The notes beneath the pieces are model-generated. The model ran no database searches. It was given only the letters and a program-made list of their open reading frames with translations, and was not told where the DNA came from. Positions 1-7,418 of a stretch of DNA of 10,799 nucleotides are shown here, in pieces. Positions within the stretch are counted from its first letter, which is position 1. Each line of letters opens with the position of its first letter. Source of the stretch: Candidatus Sulfotelmatobacter sp. (GTDB lineage Bacteria; Acidobacteriota; Terriglobia; Terriglobales; Acidobacteriaceae); the NCBI GenBank assembly GCA_030037575.1, contig JASHRB010000200.1, positions 1-10,799 on the forward strand, in the 5' to 3' direction. A program made the translations under genes and the position numbers.

Positions 1-558
1 ATGAAACCGGAAGATATGGTCGTGACCGACCTCGATGGAAAAATCATCGAGGGGGCTTTGCGCCCGTCCTCCGATCTGCCCACGCATCTGGTTCTGTACC
101 AAGAATTCCGCGATGTCGGCGGCGTTGCCCACACCCATTCGGAATACGCCACGTCCTGGGCCCAGGCACGCAAACCGATCCCCTGTTTTGGCACCACCCA
201 TGCCGATTATTTTGCTGGATCGGTCCCGGTGACAGCGGGCCTGAGCAAGCGGGAAATTTCCAACGACTACGAGAAAAATACCGGCCACGCCATTGTGCGT
301 TGCTTTAAGCCGGGGAATGCAACGTCGGTTCCGGGAGTGCTGGTGGCCAACCACGGTCCGTTTGCATGGGGGGAGGATGCGGCGGCGGCCGTGCACAACG
401 CGGTCATTCTAGAGGCCGTGGCGCGGCTGGCGTATTTCACCTTGCAGATCAATTCCGCTGCACGCCCGGTGGCCAGCTCGCTTCACGATAAACACTACCT
501 CCGAAAGCACGGCAAGAAGGCGTATTACGGGCAAGCCGCTGGCGGGGAGAATCAATGA
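1..558 (+). CDS. araD: L-ribulose-5-phosphate 4-epimerase, 5' end cut by window
   Basis: Class II aldolase/AraD-type zinc enzyme that interconverts L-ribulose 5-phosphate and D-xylulose 5-phosphate, the last step of bacterial L-arabinose catabolism, in the cytoplasm. Compared from memory with the 231-residue E. coli AraD, the 185 residues visible cover all but about the first 51. The substrate-binding SSD motif is at 23-25, zinc-ligand histidines in HTH at 44 and 46, the TTHADYF block with catalytic Asp69, a third zinc histidine at 118 in NHGPFAWG, and the C-terminal KHYLRKHGKKAYYGQ with catalytic Tyr176. The Met at base 1 aligns with an internal position of the family, so the true start lies upstream of the window. 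All catalytic residues I can place are intact. The stop codon overlaps the start of the next gene in an ATGA junction, so the two are co-transcribed and probably translationally coupled. The close match to E. coli AraD argues against the related fuculose-phosphate aldolases. Confidence 0.93.
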   Translation: MKPEDMVVTDLDGKIIEGALRPSSDLPTHLVLYQEFRDVGGVAHTHSEYATSWAQARKPIPCFGTTHADYFAGSVPVTAGLSKREISNDYEKNTGHAIVRCFKPGNATSVPGVLVANHGPFAWGEDAAAAVHNAVILEAVARLAYFTLQINSAARPVASSLHDKHYLRKHGKKAYYGQAAGGENQ

Positions 559-2258
559 GCCCTCTGCCGGCGATGGCCGTTCCCAGCCATCTGGTACGTC
601 TGTCAGCGGTGGATGTGGTCATTGTGATTTTTTATTTTGCTCTGGTGTTGTCGATCGGCTGGTATCTGAGAGGCCGGGCGCACACGGGGGAGGATTTCTT
701 CCTGGCGGGGCGGGAGATGAGCGCCTGGGTGGCCGGCCTGAGTTTTCTTTCGGCCAATCTGGGGGCGCTCGAACTGATGGGCTGGGCGGGATCGGCCTAC
801 CAGTACGGCATTCTGGCCACCCACTGGTATTGGATCGGGGCCATCCCGGCCATGCTGTTTCTGGCGCTGGTGATGATGCCGTTTTATTACATATGCCAAA
901 CCCATTCGGTGCCGGGATATTTGAAGCTGCGCTTTGGCGAACCGGCGCGGGCGCTGTCGGCGATTTCGTTCGCCTTCATGACCGTGCTGATGAGCGGGGT
1001 GAACATGTTTGCCATGGCCAAGGTCCTGCAGATTGTGCTGGGCTGGGACATCAACTTCAGCATCTGGGTGTCGTCGGTGACGGTGGCCATCTATGTGGGG
1101 CTGGGCGGGTTGCGTTCGGCCATTTTCAACGAAGTGTTGCAGTTTTTTCTGATCTGGGCGGGGGCGCTGCTGATCCCGATTCTGGGGTTGTACGAGGCGG
1201 GGGGGTGGTGGCATCTGAAGCTGCTGATCGCGCAGCGTGCCTCCGAGCAGTACGTGCACCTGTGGGCGACGCTGGGCTCGTTCAGCAACAATCCGATGGG
1301 CATCAACTGGGTGGGGATAGTGTTCGGGCTGGGGGCGGTCATTTCGATGGGCTACTGGACGACGGACTTTCTGGTGGTGCAGCGCATTTTGTCGGCCAAG
1401 GATATTCGCAGTGCGCAGATGGCGCCGATCATCGGCGCGGGCTTCAAGATGCTGGTTCCGATGATAGTGATTCTGCCGGGATTGCTGGGTTTGGCGGTCT
1501 TGCCCGAGAAATTGGTGCCGGAGTCGATGGCCACGGTCAGCGGAGCCCACAGCTATAACGATGTACTGCCGCTCATGATGGCGCGTTATTTCGGTCCAGG
1601 CCTGCTGGGGCTGGGAGTGACGGCTCTGGTCGCCGGATTCATGTCGGGCATGGCCGGCAATGTCAGCGCCTTCACCACGGTTTGGACCTATGACATTTAT
1701 CGCCCGCTGATGAACCAGCGGGGCAGCGACCGCCACTATGTGAACATGGGCCGCTGGACGACCGTGATCGGGGTGCTGATCAGCGTGGGCACGGCGTATC
1801 TGGTCATGCAGTTTGCCAGCATCATGGATTACGTGCAGGCGCTTTTCAGTTTCTTCATCGCTCCGCTATTCGGCACGGTGGTGCTGGGAATGTTGTGGAG
1901 GCGGGCCTCGGCGGCCGGTGGATTTTGGGGATTGTTGTGCGGAACGCTATGCTCGATCAGCATGTGGACATGGGTGAAGGTTGATCCCTCGGCCTTGCGC
2001 TATGTGGCGCTTTCCCCGCACGCCAAAGGCCTGGCGCAGGACATGTACCAGGCCCTGTGGTCGTTCCTCACGTGCGTGGGGGTGACGGTGGTCGTGAGCT
2101 TGGCCACCAAGCCCCTGCCGGAAGTGGAACTGAACGGCCTGGTCTACGGGCTGACGGAAATTCCGGCCGTAGCCGACCTTTCTCTGTACCAGAAGCCGGT
2201 GTTCTGGGCGGCGGTGGTGGGCATCGTGTTTGTGGTGTTGAACCTCATTTTCTGGTAG
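555..2258 (+). CDS. Sodium:solute symporter (SSS family), probable sugar transporter
   Basis: Inner-membrane Na+-coupled importer of 567 residues, a normal length for the SSS/SGLT family. The first helix is at about 18-38, followed by the family signature DFFLAGREMSAW (47-58), then many hydrophobic segments and the conserved helix around FMSGMAGNVSAF (362-373) leading into YDIYRP (379-384). In SSS proteins this region carries part of the sodium site. The start at 555 is favoured by GGGGAG at 544-549, five bases upstream, and by the 4-base overlap with araD; an in-frame ATG at 573 is the alternative. The substrate cannot be read from sequence. Lying between araD and a plant-glycan locus, L-arabinose or another pentose or hexose is the reasonable inference. 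Family assignment is secure, substrate is not. Confidence 0.93.
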   Translation: MSPLPAMAVPSHLVRLSAVDVVIVIFYFALVLSIGWYLRGRAHTGEDFFLAGREMSAWVAGLSFLSANLGALELMGWAGSAYQYGILATHWYWIGAIPAMLFLALVMMPFYYICQTHSVPGYLKLRFGEPARALSAISFAFMTVLMSGVNMFAMAKVLQIVLGWDINFSIWVSSVTVAIYVGLGGLRSAIFNEVLQFFLIWAGALLIPILGLYEAGGWWHLKLLIAQRASEQYVHLWATLGSFSNNPMGINWVGIVFGLGAVISMGYWTTDFLVVQRILSAKDIRSAQMAPIIGAGFKMLVPMIVILPGLLGLAVLPEKLVPESMATVSGAHSYNDVLPLMMARYFGPGLLGLGVTALVAGFMSGMAGNVSAFTTVWTYDIYRPLMNQRGSDRHYVNMGRWTTVIGVLISVGTAYLVMQFASIMDYVQALFSFFIAPLFGTVVLGMLWRRASAAGGFWGLLCGTLCSISMWTWVKVDPSALRYVALSPHAKGLAQDMYQALWSFLTCVGVTVVVSLATKPLPEVELNGLVYGLTEIPAVADLSLYQKPVFWAAVVGIVFVVLNLIFW

Positions 2259-2265
2259 AGAGCGA

Positions 2266-2466
2266 ATGATCTCCATCTGGTTTTTCATTGGTATTGCGCT
2301 GGCGGTGAACGGCGGGCTGATCCTGGCGGCCGGCGTGTTTCAATTATTGAGCCCGCCGATCACTCCTGCAGTGGCGCTTTTCAAGCTGCACGCCAATGTG
2401 TGGTGGGGAGCGCTACTGTTGGCCATTGGTCTTATCTATTGCTTCCGCTTCGCACCCAAGCGCTAG
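2266..2466 (+). CDS. Small two-helix membrane protein, possible symporter accessory subunit
   Basis: A 66-residue protein of no family I recognise. It has two hydrophobic segments, about 3-28 and 45-61, joined by a short loop containing SPPITPAVALFKLHAN, and ends in the basic tail RFAPKR, which predicts both termini in the cytoplasm. It begins 7 bases after the symporter stop, with a purine-rich AGAGAG at 2257-2262 serving as a weak ribosome-binding site, so it is almost certainly the last gene of the araD-symporter operon. By analogy with small two-helix partners of other SSS transporters (YjcH with ActP, YhdT with PanF, DUF4212 proteins), it may be a stability or regulatory subunit; this is inference from size, topology and position only. 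The next gene converges from the right after a 53-base gap, in which I see no convincing terminator. Confidence 0.8.
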   Translation: MISIWFFIGIALAVNGGLILAAGVFQLLSPPITPAVALFKLHANVWWGALLLAIGLIYCFRFAPKR

Positions 2467-2519
2467 GCATGAGGCATTTCCTGTCAGAGCTGCATTGCCG
2501 AAGGCGGCGCAGCCATCGC

Positions 2520-3680
2520 TTACCGGGGCGGCGGCGGAGGTGCATCCGAGATTTTTGAGGCCAGCGGATCGTCTGCCTTCCGGTGCAGCTCGCGTACTTC
2601 GGCAAACTCTTTCTGGGCGTCTGCAATATTACCCATCGCCTGGTATACCCGCGCCAGGCGGTAGTGAGCGTCCGGCTGCGTGCCGTCGAGTTTCACGGCT
2701 CGCTGCAGCATGGCCACGGCTTCCTGATAGTGTTTCTGCTCCAGCAGAATCGCTCCCAAATCCAGGTAGGCGAGGCGAACGTTGTCTTTCCTCGACACCG
2801 CCTTGCGGAGAAGAGCAACGGCGTCATTTTGCTTTGATCTTTTCATCTCGATATCTCCCAGATACGCCAGCGCTTGCCCATGATTGGGATCGACCGCCAA
2901 TTGGCGTTGGAACTCGCGTTCAGCGTCATCGTACAGGTGCGACTTCCAGTAGAGATAGCCCAGACCAAAATGCACGTTCGGTTCGTCGGGCGAGGCCGCG
3001 GCCGCCGCCTGAAATTCTGCGATGGCTTCTGGGGTTCTTTGTAAGCCGTCCAGCGCCTCGCCGGTGAGCATGTGCGCGGCCGCCGAGTTCGGATTCTGCT
3101 CGACAATTTTTCTAAATTGTTTCTCGGCGCAGGAATAATTCTTAGCCTGGAGACAGCTTTGGGCGAGCACCTGGCGAAGTTCAGCATTCTCCGGATCGGA
3201 TCGCACCAGCGGCTGGAGATCGCGTATCGCGTCGGCAAAGCGCCCGGCTCCGTAATAGCTCATGGCCAGCAAAGGGCGCGCCTGCGCGCTCGAAGCACCC
3301 TGCCGGCGTGCCGCCTGCAGCGGCGGGATTGCGGCGGGAAAGTGTCCCTGCTTGAATTCGGTCAAGCCGAGGTTCAGAGGGATGCCGGGCAATGAGGGAT
3401 TGAGGGCGAGTGCGCTTCTGTAGGCGGCCGCGGCCTCGGAATATTTCGCCTGGCGCGAGAGATCCACGCCGAGGCTGGCGAACGCGGCGGCGTCCCGGGG
3501 ATTGAGTCTGGTCAGTTGGCGCCAAACCTCGGCGGCCTGGGCGTACTTACCCTGCTGCTCGAAATTGGCGGCGGCGGAAGGATCCGCAGTCTGTGCGGCT
3601 GCCGACCGGCTCATAAGCAGGGCGAGAACCGCCATCAGGCGGGGTGTGCGCAAGTTGGTGAAATTGGCCCGGTCGCACAT
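2520..3680 (-). CDS. Secreted TPR-repeat protein
   Basis: A 386-residue protein made almost entirely of tetratricopeptide repeats, about ten helix-turn-helix units between residue 39 and roughly 370. Typical repeat ends are ALNPS, VEQNPNSAAAH, ASPDEPNVHFGLGYLY and LDGTQPDAHYRLARVY. The N-terminus has basic residues, a hydrophobic stretch (LMAVLALLM) and SAAAQ, giving a predicted signal peptidase I cut near 29/30 and a periplasmic or surface location. No lipobox cysteine is seen. The C-terminus is a short proline run (381-385). The reading frame stays open up to 4163, but the extra 161 codons lie inside the receptor gene in another frame and look non-coding, so ATG 3680 was chosen; a perfect TATAAT lies 28 bases before it. 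ATG 3635 is an alternative but would remove the basic n-region of the signal peptide. Neither start has a clear Shine-Dalgarno. TPR proteins mediate protein contacts; the partner is unknown. Secreted TPR proteins are frequent beside receptors of this type in Acidobacteriota. Confidence 0.88.
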   Translation of the reverse strand: MCDRANFTNLRTPRLMAVLALLMSRSAAAQTADPSAAANFEQQGKYAQAAEVWRQLTRLNPRDAAAFASLGVDLSRQAKYSEAAAAYRSALALNPSLPGIPLNLGLTEFKQGHFPAAIPPLQAARRQGASSAQARPLLAMSYYGAGRFADAIRDLQPLVRSDPENAELRQVLAQSCLQAKNYSCAEKQFRKIVEQNPNSAAAHMLTGEALDGLQRTPEAIAEFQAAAAASPDEPNVHFGLGYLYWKSHLYDDAEREFQRQLAVDPNHGQALAYLGDIEMKRSKQNDAVALLRKAVSRKDNVRLAYLDLGAILLEQKHYQEAVAMLQRAVKLDGTQPDAHYRLARVYQAMGNIADAQKEFAEVRELHRKADDPLASKISDAPPPPPR

Positions 3681-3707
3681 AAGAGCGCAATGAGGAACAA
3701 AAAGAAA

Positions 3708-3737
3708 ATTATAGGGCCGTGTTGCCGATGATGGCCA
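3708..3737 (-). promoter_or_regulatory. Candidate promoter of the TPR gene
   Basis: On the minus strand a perfect -10 hexamer TATAAT occupies 3713-3708. The best -35 at an 18-base spacing is TGGCCA (3737-3732), matching 4 of 6 consensus positions. Transcription would begin near 3701, giving a leader of about 20 bases before ATG 3680. Together with the hairpin that precedes it, this suggests the TPR gene can be expressed separately from the receptor. The weak -35 limits confidence. Confidence 0.45.
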
Positions 3738-3793
3738 CGTATCCCCGGCCATGCACAAATGCCGCGCCGACCGGGGAGCGCCGGCATCGAGCA

Positions 3794-3833
3794 GAAAAGA
3801 GCCCCGCTCCATAGCGCGGCCGTAAGCGGGGCC
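3794..3833 (-). terminator. Candidate rho-independent terminator after the receptor gene
   Basis: The arms GCCCCGCT (3801-3808) and AGCGGGGC (3825-3832) form a perfect 8-base GC-rich stem with a 16-base loop. Read on the minus strand, the stem is followed by TCTTTTCT (3800-3793). It begins about 20 bases after the receptor stop codon at 3854. The loop is longer than usual and the T tract is interrupted, so termination may be partial. A second, weaker inverted repeat (CCCCGG at 3743-3748, CCGGGG at 3771-3776) lies in the same gap. Confidence 0.5.
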
Positions 3834-3853
3834 GATCGCCATGCGGCCATGAA

Positions 3854-6559
3854 TTAGAAAATTAACTTCCCGCCGAACTGGAACACCCGCGGATCGAAGG
3901 CGCTGGTCATTTGCCCGAAATTGCTGGCGCCGAAGTTGTTGCTGAAACCTCCGTTCTGTCCCGCCCCGCCAAACTGGGTGTGGTTCCAGGTATTGAAGCT
4001 TTCCGCCCGGAACTGGAACGAAGAGCCGCGGGCTTCGCTGATCACGAAGTTCTTGAACAGCGCCAAGTTCCAGTTGTCGCGTCCCGGCCCGCGTACGCCA
4101 TCGAATCCGAAGTTCCCCCAGGTTCCTGGCGCGGGATTCGAGAACACGGACGGGTTGACCCATTGAACCCCCGTCACCTGCCCGGTGCTACCCACAACTT
4201 TCGTCTTGGGATAAGAGAGGCTTCCAGTAACATCCGGCCGGTTCGCGACATCGCCTCCCGGGAAGATGCTGGCAACGTTCTCACCGTTGATGCCGAGGTT
4301 CTCTGGCGGGCCTGATTCGGCGGTGACAATTCCGGATAACTCCCATCCCCCTACGGCTGTCTTCAAGAAACGATTGGAGCTGTCTCGGAGGAAGGGAATT
4401 CCGTAGACAAAGTTGGCGAAAAAGATATTCGTGCGATCGAAAACAGAAGGCCCGACATCATATCTCCAACCTTGGTACGGATTACTGTCGTAATCCAAAT
4501 CCCAGCCGTTCCCACTGCTGCCCGTACTGGGATCGATGGCGCGGGATAGGGTGTAAGCCGCCTGCAAGGTTAGATCGCGCGTGACCCTTCCGCGCAGTTC
4601 GGCTTGCAGCGAATTGTAATGGGAATTCGCTTCATTGTATGCCATCTTGAGTTGGGTGTAGCCCGGGTAGGGGACCAGACCGTTGAATGGTGTAGCGCTG
4701 GTTCCACCCTGAAGTGCGGCCAAGTCCGCATACGGCGGCAGATTAATTTCCTGCCAGTAGCTTTCATGCCGGTCCACGCTGCCCACATAAGACACCGACA
4801 ATACCGCCCTTGAGCCGACCGCTTGCTGCACCCCCGCGCTGTACGACGAGGTCCGAGGTGCGGGATAGTTCTGGTTGATTCCCGTCACCGACCCGGGCAC
4901 GACAGGGATGGTGATGGTACCGCTTCCGTTGGCCAGTTTGTTGGGATCATCGAAAAGGACATTGTTGGTTGCAAACGACAATCCAAACGGCGGGTTGGTT
5001 GCGCCGTTGTACATGTCATTGCCCTGAATGCGCTCGTACATGACGCCATAACCGCCGCGAATCACGGTTTTCCCGTTGCCGGTCAGGTCGTAGGCAAAGC
5101 CCAGGCGCGGCCCGAAGTTCCACCAGGAATTATTGGCAAGTCCTCTTGCCACTCCATTCTTGCCTCCGATGCCCATTCCATTCGTGTAGAACAGATAGGG
5201 GCTAAGCGCGGGGATATCGCTCGGACCATGGGACAGACCAGGGCTGGTGCCGGCGATTTGCGAGTCCGAGGAGTTTGTCCACAGTGGCGCATCTGCCGGG
5301 TTGTAAAGATTGGGATAGAAGTTCGACTGGTTTTCGTTGGCTTCGTAGGTGTGCGGAATTCCATCCCAACGCAGTCCCAGATTCAGAGTCAACCTGTGAG
5401 TGGCCCGCCAGTTATCCTGCACATAGGCTTCGGGCGAGATGGCATTCCAATGCCCCGTGCCTTTGTAGGCGTTCTCGTCGTAGCCCTGTGCGTCGCCCAG
5501 CAGGAAATCGGCAAAGTCGTTTCCGCTGAATGAACCATTGAAGGTAAAGCCGCCCTGGGTCTCGGCGAAGTAATCCTGAACCTTCTTATAGAGCGCCCAG
5601 CCGCCTCCGAACTTGAACTGGTGCGCTCCTCTCACCCAGGAAAGATCGTCGCGAATCTGATAATCATTTGCGGTGTTGTTCCAAGGCAGGTAACTGACGG
5701 TATAGTCGGTGCCGGTGGTCCCGGCCAAGTGGATGTCAGGGATGCGGGTGTCAACGTTGACCGCATCGGGGAAGACTTGGGGCACGCTGAATCCGGCGGG
5801 CTGCGTGTAAACGCCTTCCGGAACCATGTGGATGCGGTTGCCATCGTAGTTGAAGCCAGTCTCATTGAGCAGACTGGGACCAATCTGCTCCGTCAAGTGC
5901 ACCACCGCGCTGTAGGACGGGACGTTGTAAGTGTTGCTTACGGTCGGCACATTGTCGCCGCTCCACTGGGTGGTGCCGAAAGTCTGCACCGATTGGTCGG
6001 AAATCCAGTGGCCAAAAATGGAGATCTTGTCGCTAAACTGATGGTCGATGCGGGCAATTTCTTCCTTACCCGTCGTGGGCTGCTTCGCGCCACCAATAAA
6101 CGTATCTCCCGAAGTGGGCGCGGGGAAGATTCCCGCTGCCAGCAACAGGGCCGCGTTGTGGTCAACCATGCAGGCGGGAATCTTATTGCCGGGGAATGCG
6201 CTGCCCGGGGCAATGCCAGCTGGCGCGACGCCGCCGGGGCAGTTTCTGAACTGGATCGCAGCTGGAACCTGAGCCGTGGTCGGGTCAGTAATCGCACTGC
6301 TGATGACGGCACCGGTGGCGGTCGGGTATTCGCTCGTCTCCGGCACGGTAACGTTGTAAAGACCGCCGACAATGTAGCGGCGCCATTCCATGTTATAGAA
6401 GAAAAATGTTTTGTGATTTCCGCTCTCCTGCAGCGCCACCGGGCCGCCGATTGAAGCCGAAATCGTCAAGGCGCAACTCTTGCACCGGATTCGGCGCCGG
6501 ATTGAAGTAATTGCGCGCGTCGAACGCGTCGTTGCGGCCGAAATAAAACGCGGTCGCAT
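3854..6559 (-). CDS. TonB-dependent receptor, C-terminal part (downstream of a frameshift)
   Basis: This open frame of 901 codons carries the rest of the plug and the outer-membrane beta barrel of a large Oar-like TonB-dependent receptor. Homologous sequence starts only at codon 37 (base 6451), with IGGPVALQ followed by HKTFFFYNMEWRR. The first 36 codons are the wrong-frame reading of the upstream fragment and the ATG at 6559 is probably not a real start. Family hallmarks include ALSPYLFYTNGMGIGG, NFGPRLGFAYDLTGNGKTVIRGGYG (about 490-510), SHYNSLQAELRGR, LTLQAAYTLSRAID and the terminal strand PRVFQFGGKLIF, whose final aromatic residue is typical of BAM-inserted barrels. Joined to the upstream fragment, it would make a receptor of about 1169 residues, normal for this family. 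The substrate is unknown; an oligosaccharide is likely from the neighbours. Alone, this piece has no signal peptide and could not be exported. Confidence 0.85.
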   Translation of the reverse strand: MRPRFISAATTRSTRAITSIRRRIRCKSCALTISASIGGPVALQESGNHKTFFFYNMEWRRYIVGGLYNVTVPETSEYPTATGAVISSAITDPTTAQVPAAIQFRNCPGGVAPAGIAPGSAFPGNKIPACMVDHNAALLLAAGIFPAPTSGDTFIGGAKQPTTGKEEIARIDHQFSDKISIFGHWISDQSVQTFGTTQWSGDNVPTVSNTYNVPSYSAVVHLTEQIGPSLLNETGFNYDGNRIHMVPEGVYTQPAGFSVPQVFPDAVNVDTRIPDIHLAGTTGTDYTVSYLPWNNTANDYQIRDDLSWVRGAHQFKFGGGWALYKKVQDYFAETQGGFTFNGSFSGNDFADFLLGDAQGYDENAYKGTGHWNAISPEAYVQDNWRATHRLTLNLGLRWDGIPHTYEANENQSNFYPNLYNPADAPLWTNSSDSQIAGTSPGLSHGPSDIPALSPYLFYTNGMGIGGKNGVARGLANNSWWNFGPRLGFAYDLTGNGKTVIRGGYGVMYERIQGNDMYNGATNPPFGLSFATNNVLFDDPNKLANGSGTITIPVVPGSVTGINQNYPAPRTSSYSAGVQQAVGSRAVLSVSYVGSVDRHESYWQEINLPPYADLAALQGGTSATPFNGLVPYPGYTQLKMAYNEANSHYNSLQAELRGRVTRDLTLQAAYTLSRAIDPSTGSSGNGWDLDYDSNPYQGWRYDVGPSVFDRTNIFFANFVYGIPFLRDSSNRFLKTAVGGWELSGIVTAESGPPENLGINGENVASIFPGGDVANRPDVTGSLSYPKTKVVGSTGQVTGVQWVNPSVFSNPAPGTWGNFGFDGVRGPGRDNWNLALFKNFVISEARGSSFQFRAESFNTWNHTQFGGAGQNGGFSNNFGASNFGQMTSAFDPRVFQFGGKLIF

Positions 6560-7361
6560 GAACCCTGTTTGTGCCCGACTTGATCACCATGCTGAGCGTG
6601 CCCGCCGACGACAGGCCATACTCGGCGCTGTAGTTCGAGGTCAGCGTGCGGAATTCGGCGATGGCATCTTCGGAGGGCAGCACGATGGCCCCGCCGCCGC
6701 CCCCGCGGTCCGCGGCCTCGCCACCATCGATCAGCCAGAGATTGTGGCTCACGCGCTGGCCGTTGAAACTGACGTTGAAATCGCCGCCAGAAGCGGTCGG
6801 AACCTGGAAGTCCGCCTGGATGCTGGAGGCACCGGGGCTAAGCGCCTCGAGGCCAAACACGTTGCGCCCGTTGGTGGCAAGTTGGGTGATCTGTTGACCG
6901 CTGACGACGGAACTCACTTCGCCGGTGTCGGTTTGTACGGCAGCCGCACTGGCTTCCACGGTGACGGTCTCGGTGGTTGCGCCCAGTTCCATTTGAAAAT
7001 CGACGCGGGCACGATCGGCCACGTTCAGCATCAACCCTTTCCGCTCTGCCAGCTTGAATCCCGCGGCCTGGGCGCCGATGTTGTAGTGTCCGATGGCAAG
7101 ATCGGCGGCGACATATTGTCCGCTGTCGCCGGTGATCACCACGCGAACCTCGCCGGTTTCCACATGAGTCACGCTGATCTTCACTTTGGGGAGGACCAGA
7201 CCCGAAGGGTCGGTAACGGTTCCGAGAATGGTGCCTTCCTGCGCGAGCGCGGCCAGCGACCAACCGACCACCAACAGGAAAAACACGAGAAGCCTGGGGA
7301 AATAGCGGCCATGGCTGGGCGGCCTCAGACTGGGGGAGCTGCACAACGGGCGAGAATTCAT
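6393..7361 (-). CDS. TonB-dependent receptor, N-terminal part (truncated by a frameshift)
   Basis: Encodes the start of the same receptor. A basic n-region and hydrophobic core (LLVFFLLVVGWSLAALA) form a signal peptide cut near 40/41. Next comes a carboxypeptidase-regulatory-like beta domain, about 42-128 (GTILGTVTDPSG through VDFQMELG), then the plug from about 130 (TETVTVEA, QQITQLATNGRNVFGLEALSPG, VSFNGQRVSHNLWLIDGGE, SNYSAEYGLSSAGTLSMVIKSGTN). The meaningful sequence ends at Asn304 in LDDFGFN; the 18 residues after it are out of frame before a stop at 6393. The start at 7361 is well supported by GGAGG nine bases upstream (7375-7371). A near-consensus promoter and a LacI-type operator lie upstream. 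No obvious TonB box could be picked out. Without the barrel this fragment would be a periplasmic plug, probably degraded. Confidence 0.85.
   Translation of the reverse strand: MNSRPLCSSPSLRPPSHGRYFPRLLVFFLLVVGWSLAALAQEGTILGTVTDPSGLVLPKVKISVTHVETGEVRVVITGDSGQYVAADLAIGHYNIGAQAAGFKLAERKGLMLNVADRARVDFQMELGATTETVTVEASAAAVQTDTGEVSSVVSGQQITQLATNGRNVFGLEALSPGASSIQADFQVPTASGGDFNVSFNGQRVSHNLWLIDGGEAADRGGGGGAIVLPSEDAIAEFRTLTSNYSAEYGLSSAGTLSMVIKSGTNRVHATAFYFGRNDAFDARNYFNPAPNPVQELRLDDFGFNRRPGGAAGERKSQNIFLL
6444..6455 (-). other. Frameshift site inside the TonB-dependent receptor gene
   Basis: On the minus strand the upstream frame reads TTC GGC TTC AAT and then loses homology, while the downstream frame resumes as ATC GGC GGC CCG (from 6451). 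The family motif here is normally FGFN, one hydrophobic residue, then GGP. Two added bases after AAT (for example AATATCGGC instead of AATCGGC) restore the whole motif, so loss of two bases, possibly one AT unit, is the simplest explanation. A single inserted base would also restore frame but would leave out one motif residue. Confidence 0.85.
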
Positions 7362-7370
7362 GTTCTCAAT

Positions 7371-7375
7371 CCTCC
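7371..7375 (-). promoter_or_regulatory. Strong ribosome-binding site of the receptor gene
   Basis: The plus-strand CCTCC reads GGAGG on the minus strand, nine bases before ATG 7361. It fixes the receptor start and is one of the clearest Shine-Dalgarno sequences in the window. Confidence 0.8.
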
Positions 7376-7392
7376 GCGACAGAGCGAAAGTC

Positions 7393-7406
7393 CGTTAACG
7401 TTAACG
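7393..7406. promoter_or_regulatory. LacI-family operator (perfect 14-base palindrome)
   Basis: CGTTAACGTTAACG is identical on both strands and has a CpG at its exact centre, the layout expected for LacI/GalR-family operators, where a hinge-helix leucine wedges into the central CG step. It lies 12 bases beyond the -10 of the receptor promoter, about +6 to +19 from the predicted start of transcription, a classic roadblock position. The gene immediately upstream encodes a LacI-family protein with a matching hinge, making it the likely binder; that pairing is inference. Confidence 0.75.
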
Positions 7407-7418
7407 ACGCAGCGCCAG

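Noticed and set aside
830..1558. 242-codon plus-strand open frame inside the symporter
   Set aside because: Out-of-frame Gly/Ala/Asp-rich shadow with no membrane segments, fully covered by the symporter gene.
603..1736. 377-codon open frame antisense to the symporter
   Set aside because: Low-complexity His/Arg/Gln-rich translation typical of the complement of GC-rich membrane-protein codons; the plus-strand symporter is unambiguous.
2467..2519. Bidirectional terminator between the converging small membrane protein and TPR genes
   Set aside because: No stem of useful length with a T run on either strand could be found in the 53 bases.
3681..4163. Upstream extension of the TPR reading frame to an ATG at 4163 (161 more codons)
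   Set aside because: It overlaps the receptor's C-terminal coding region in another frame, has no domain-like sequence, and would bury a clear signal peptide in mid-protein.
4823..6454. Long plus-strand open frames (4823-5533 and 5621-6454) opposite the receptor
   Set aside because: No recognisable domains; they are the complement of receptor codons, and the receptor's motifs are clear on the minus strand.
6393..6559. Two separate overlapping receptor genes, or programmed frameshifting, instead of a broken gene
   Set aside because: The overlap shows no second signal peptide or ribosome-binding site, and no slippery heptamer or obvious downstream pseudoknot. The repair needed is two missing bases, not a usual -1 or +1 recoding signal.
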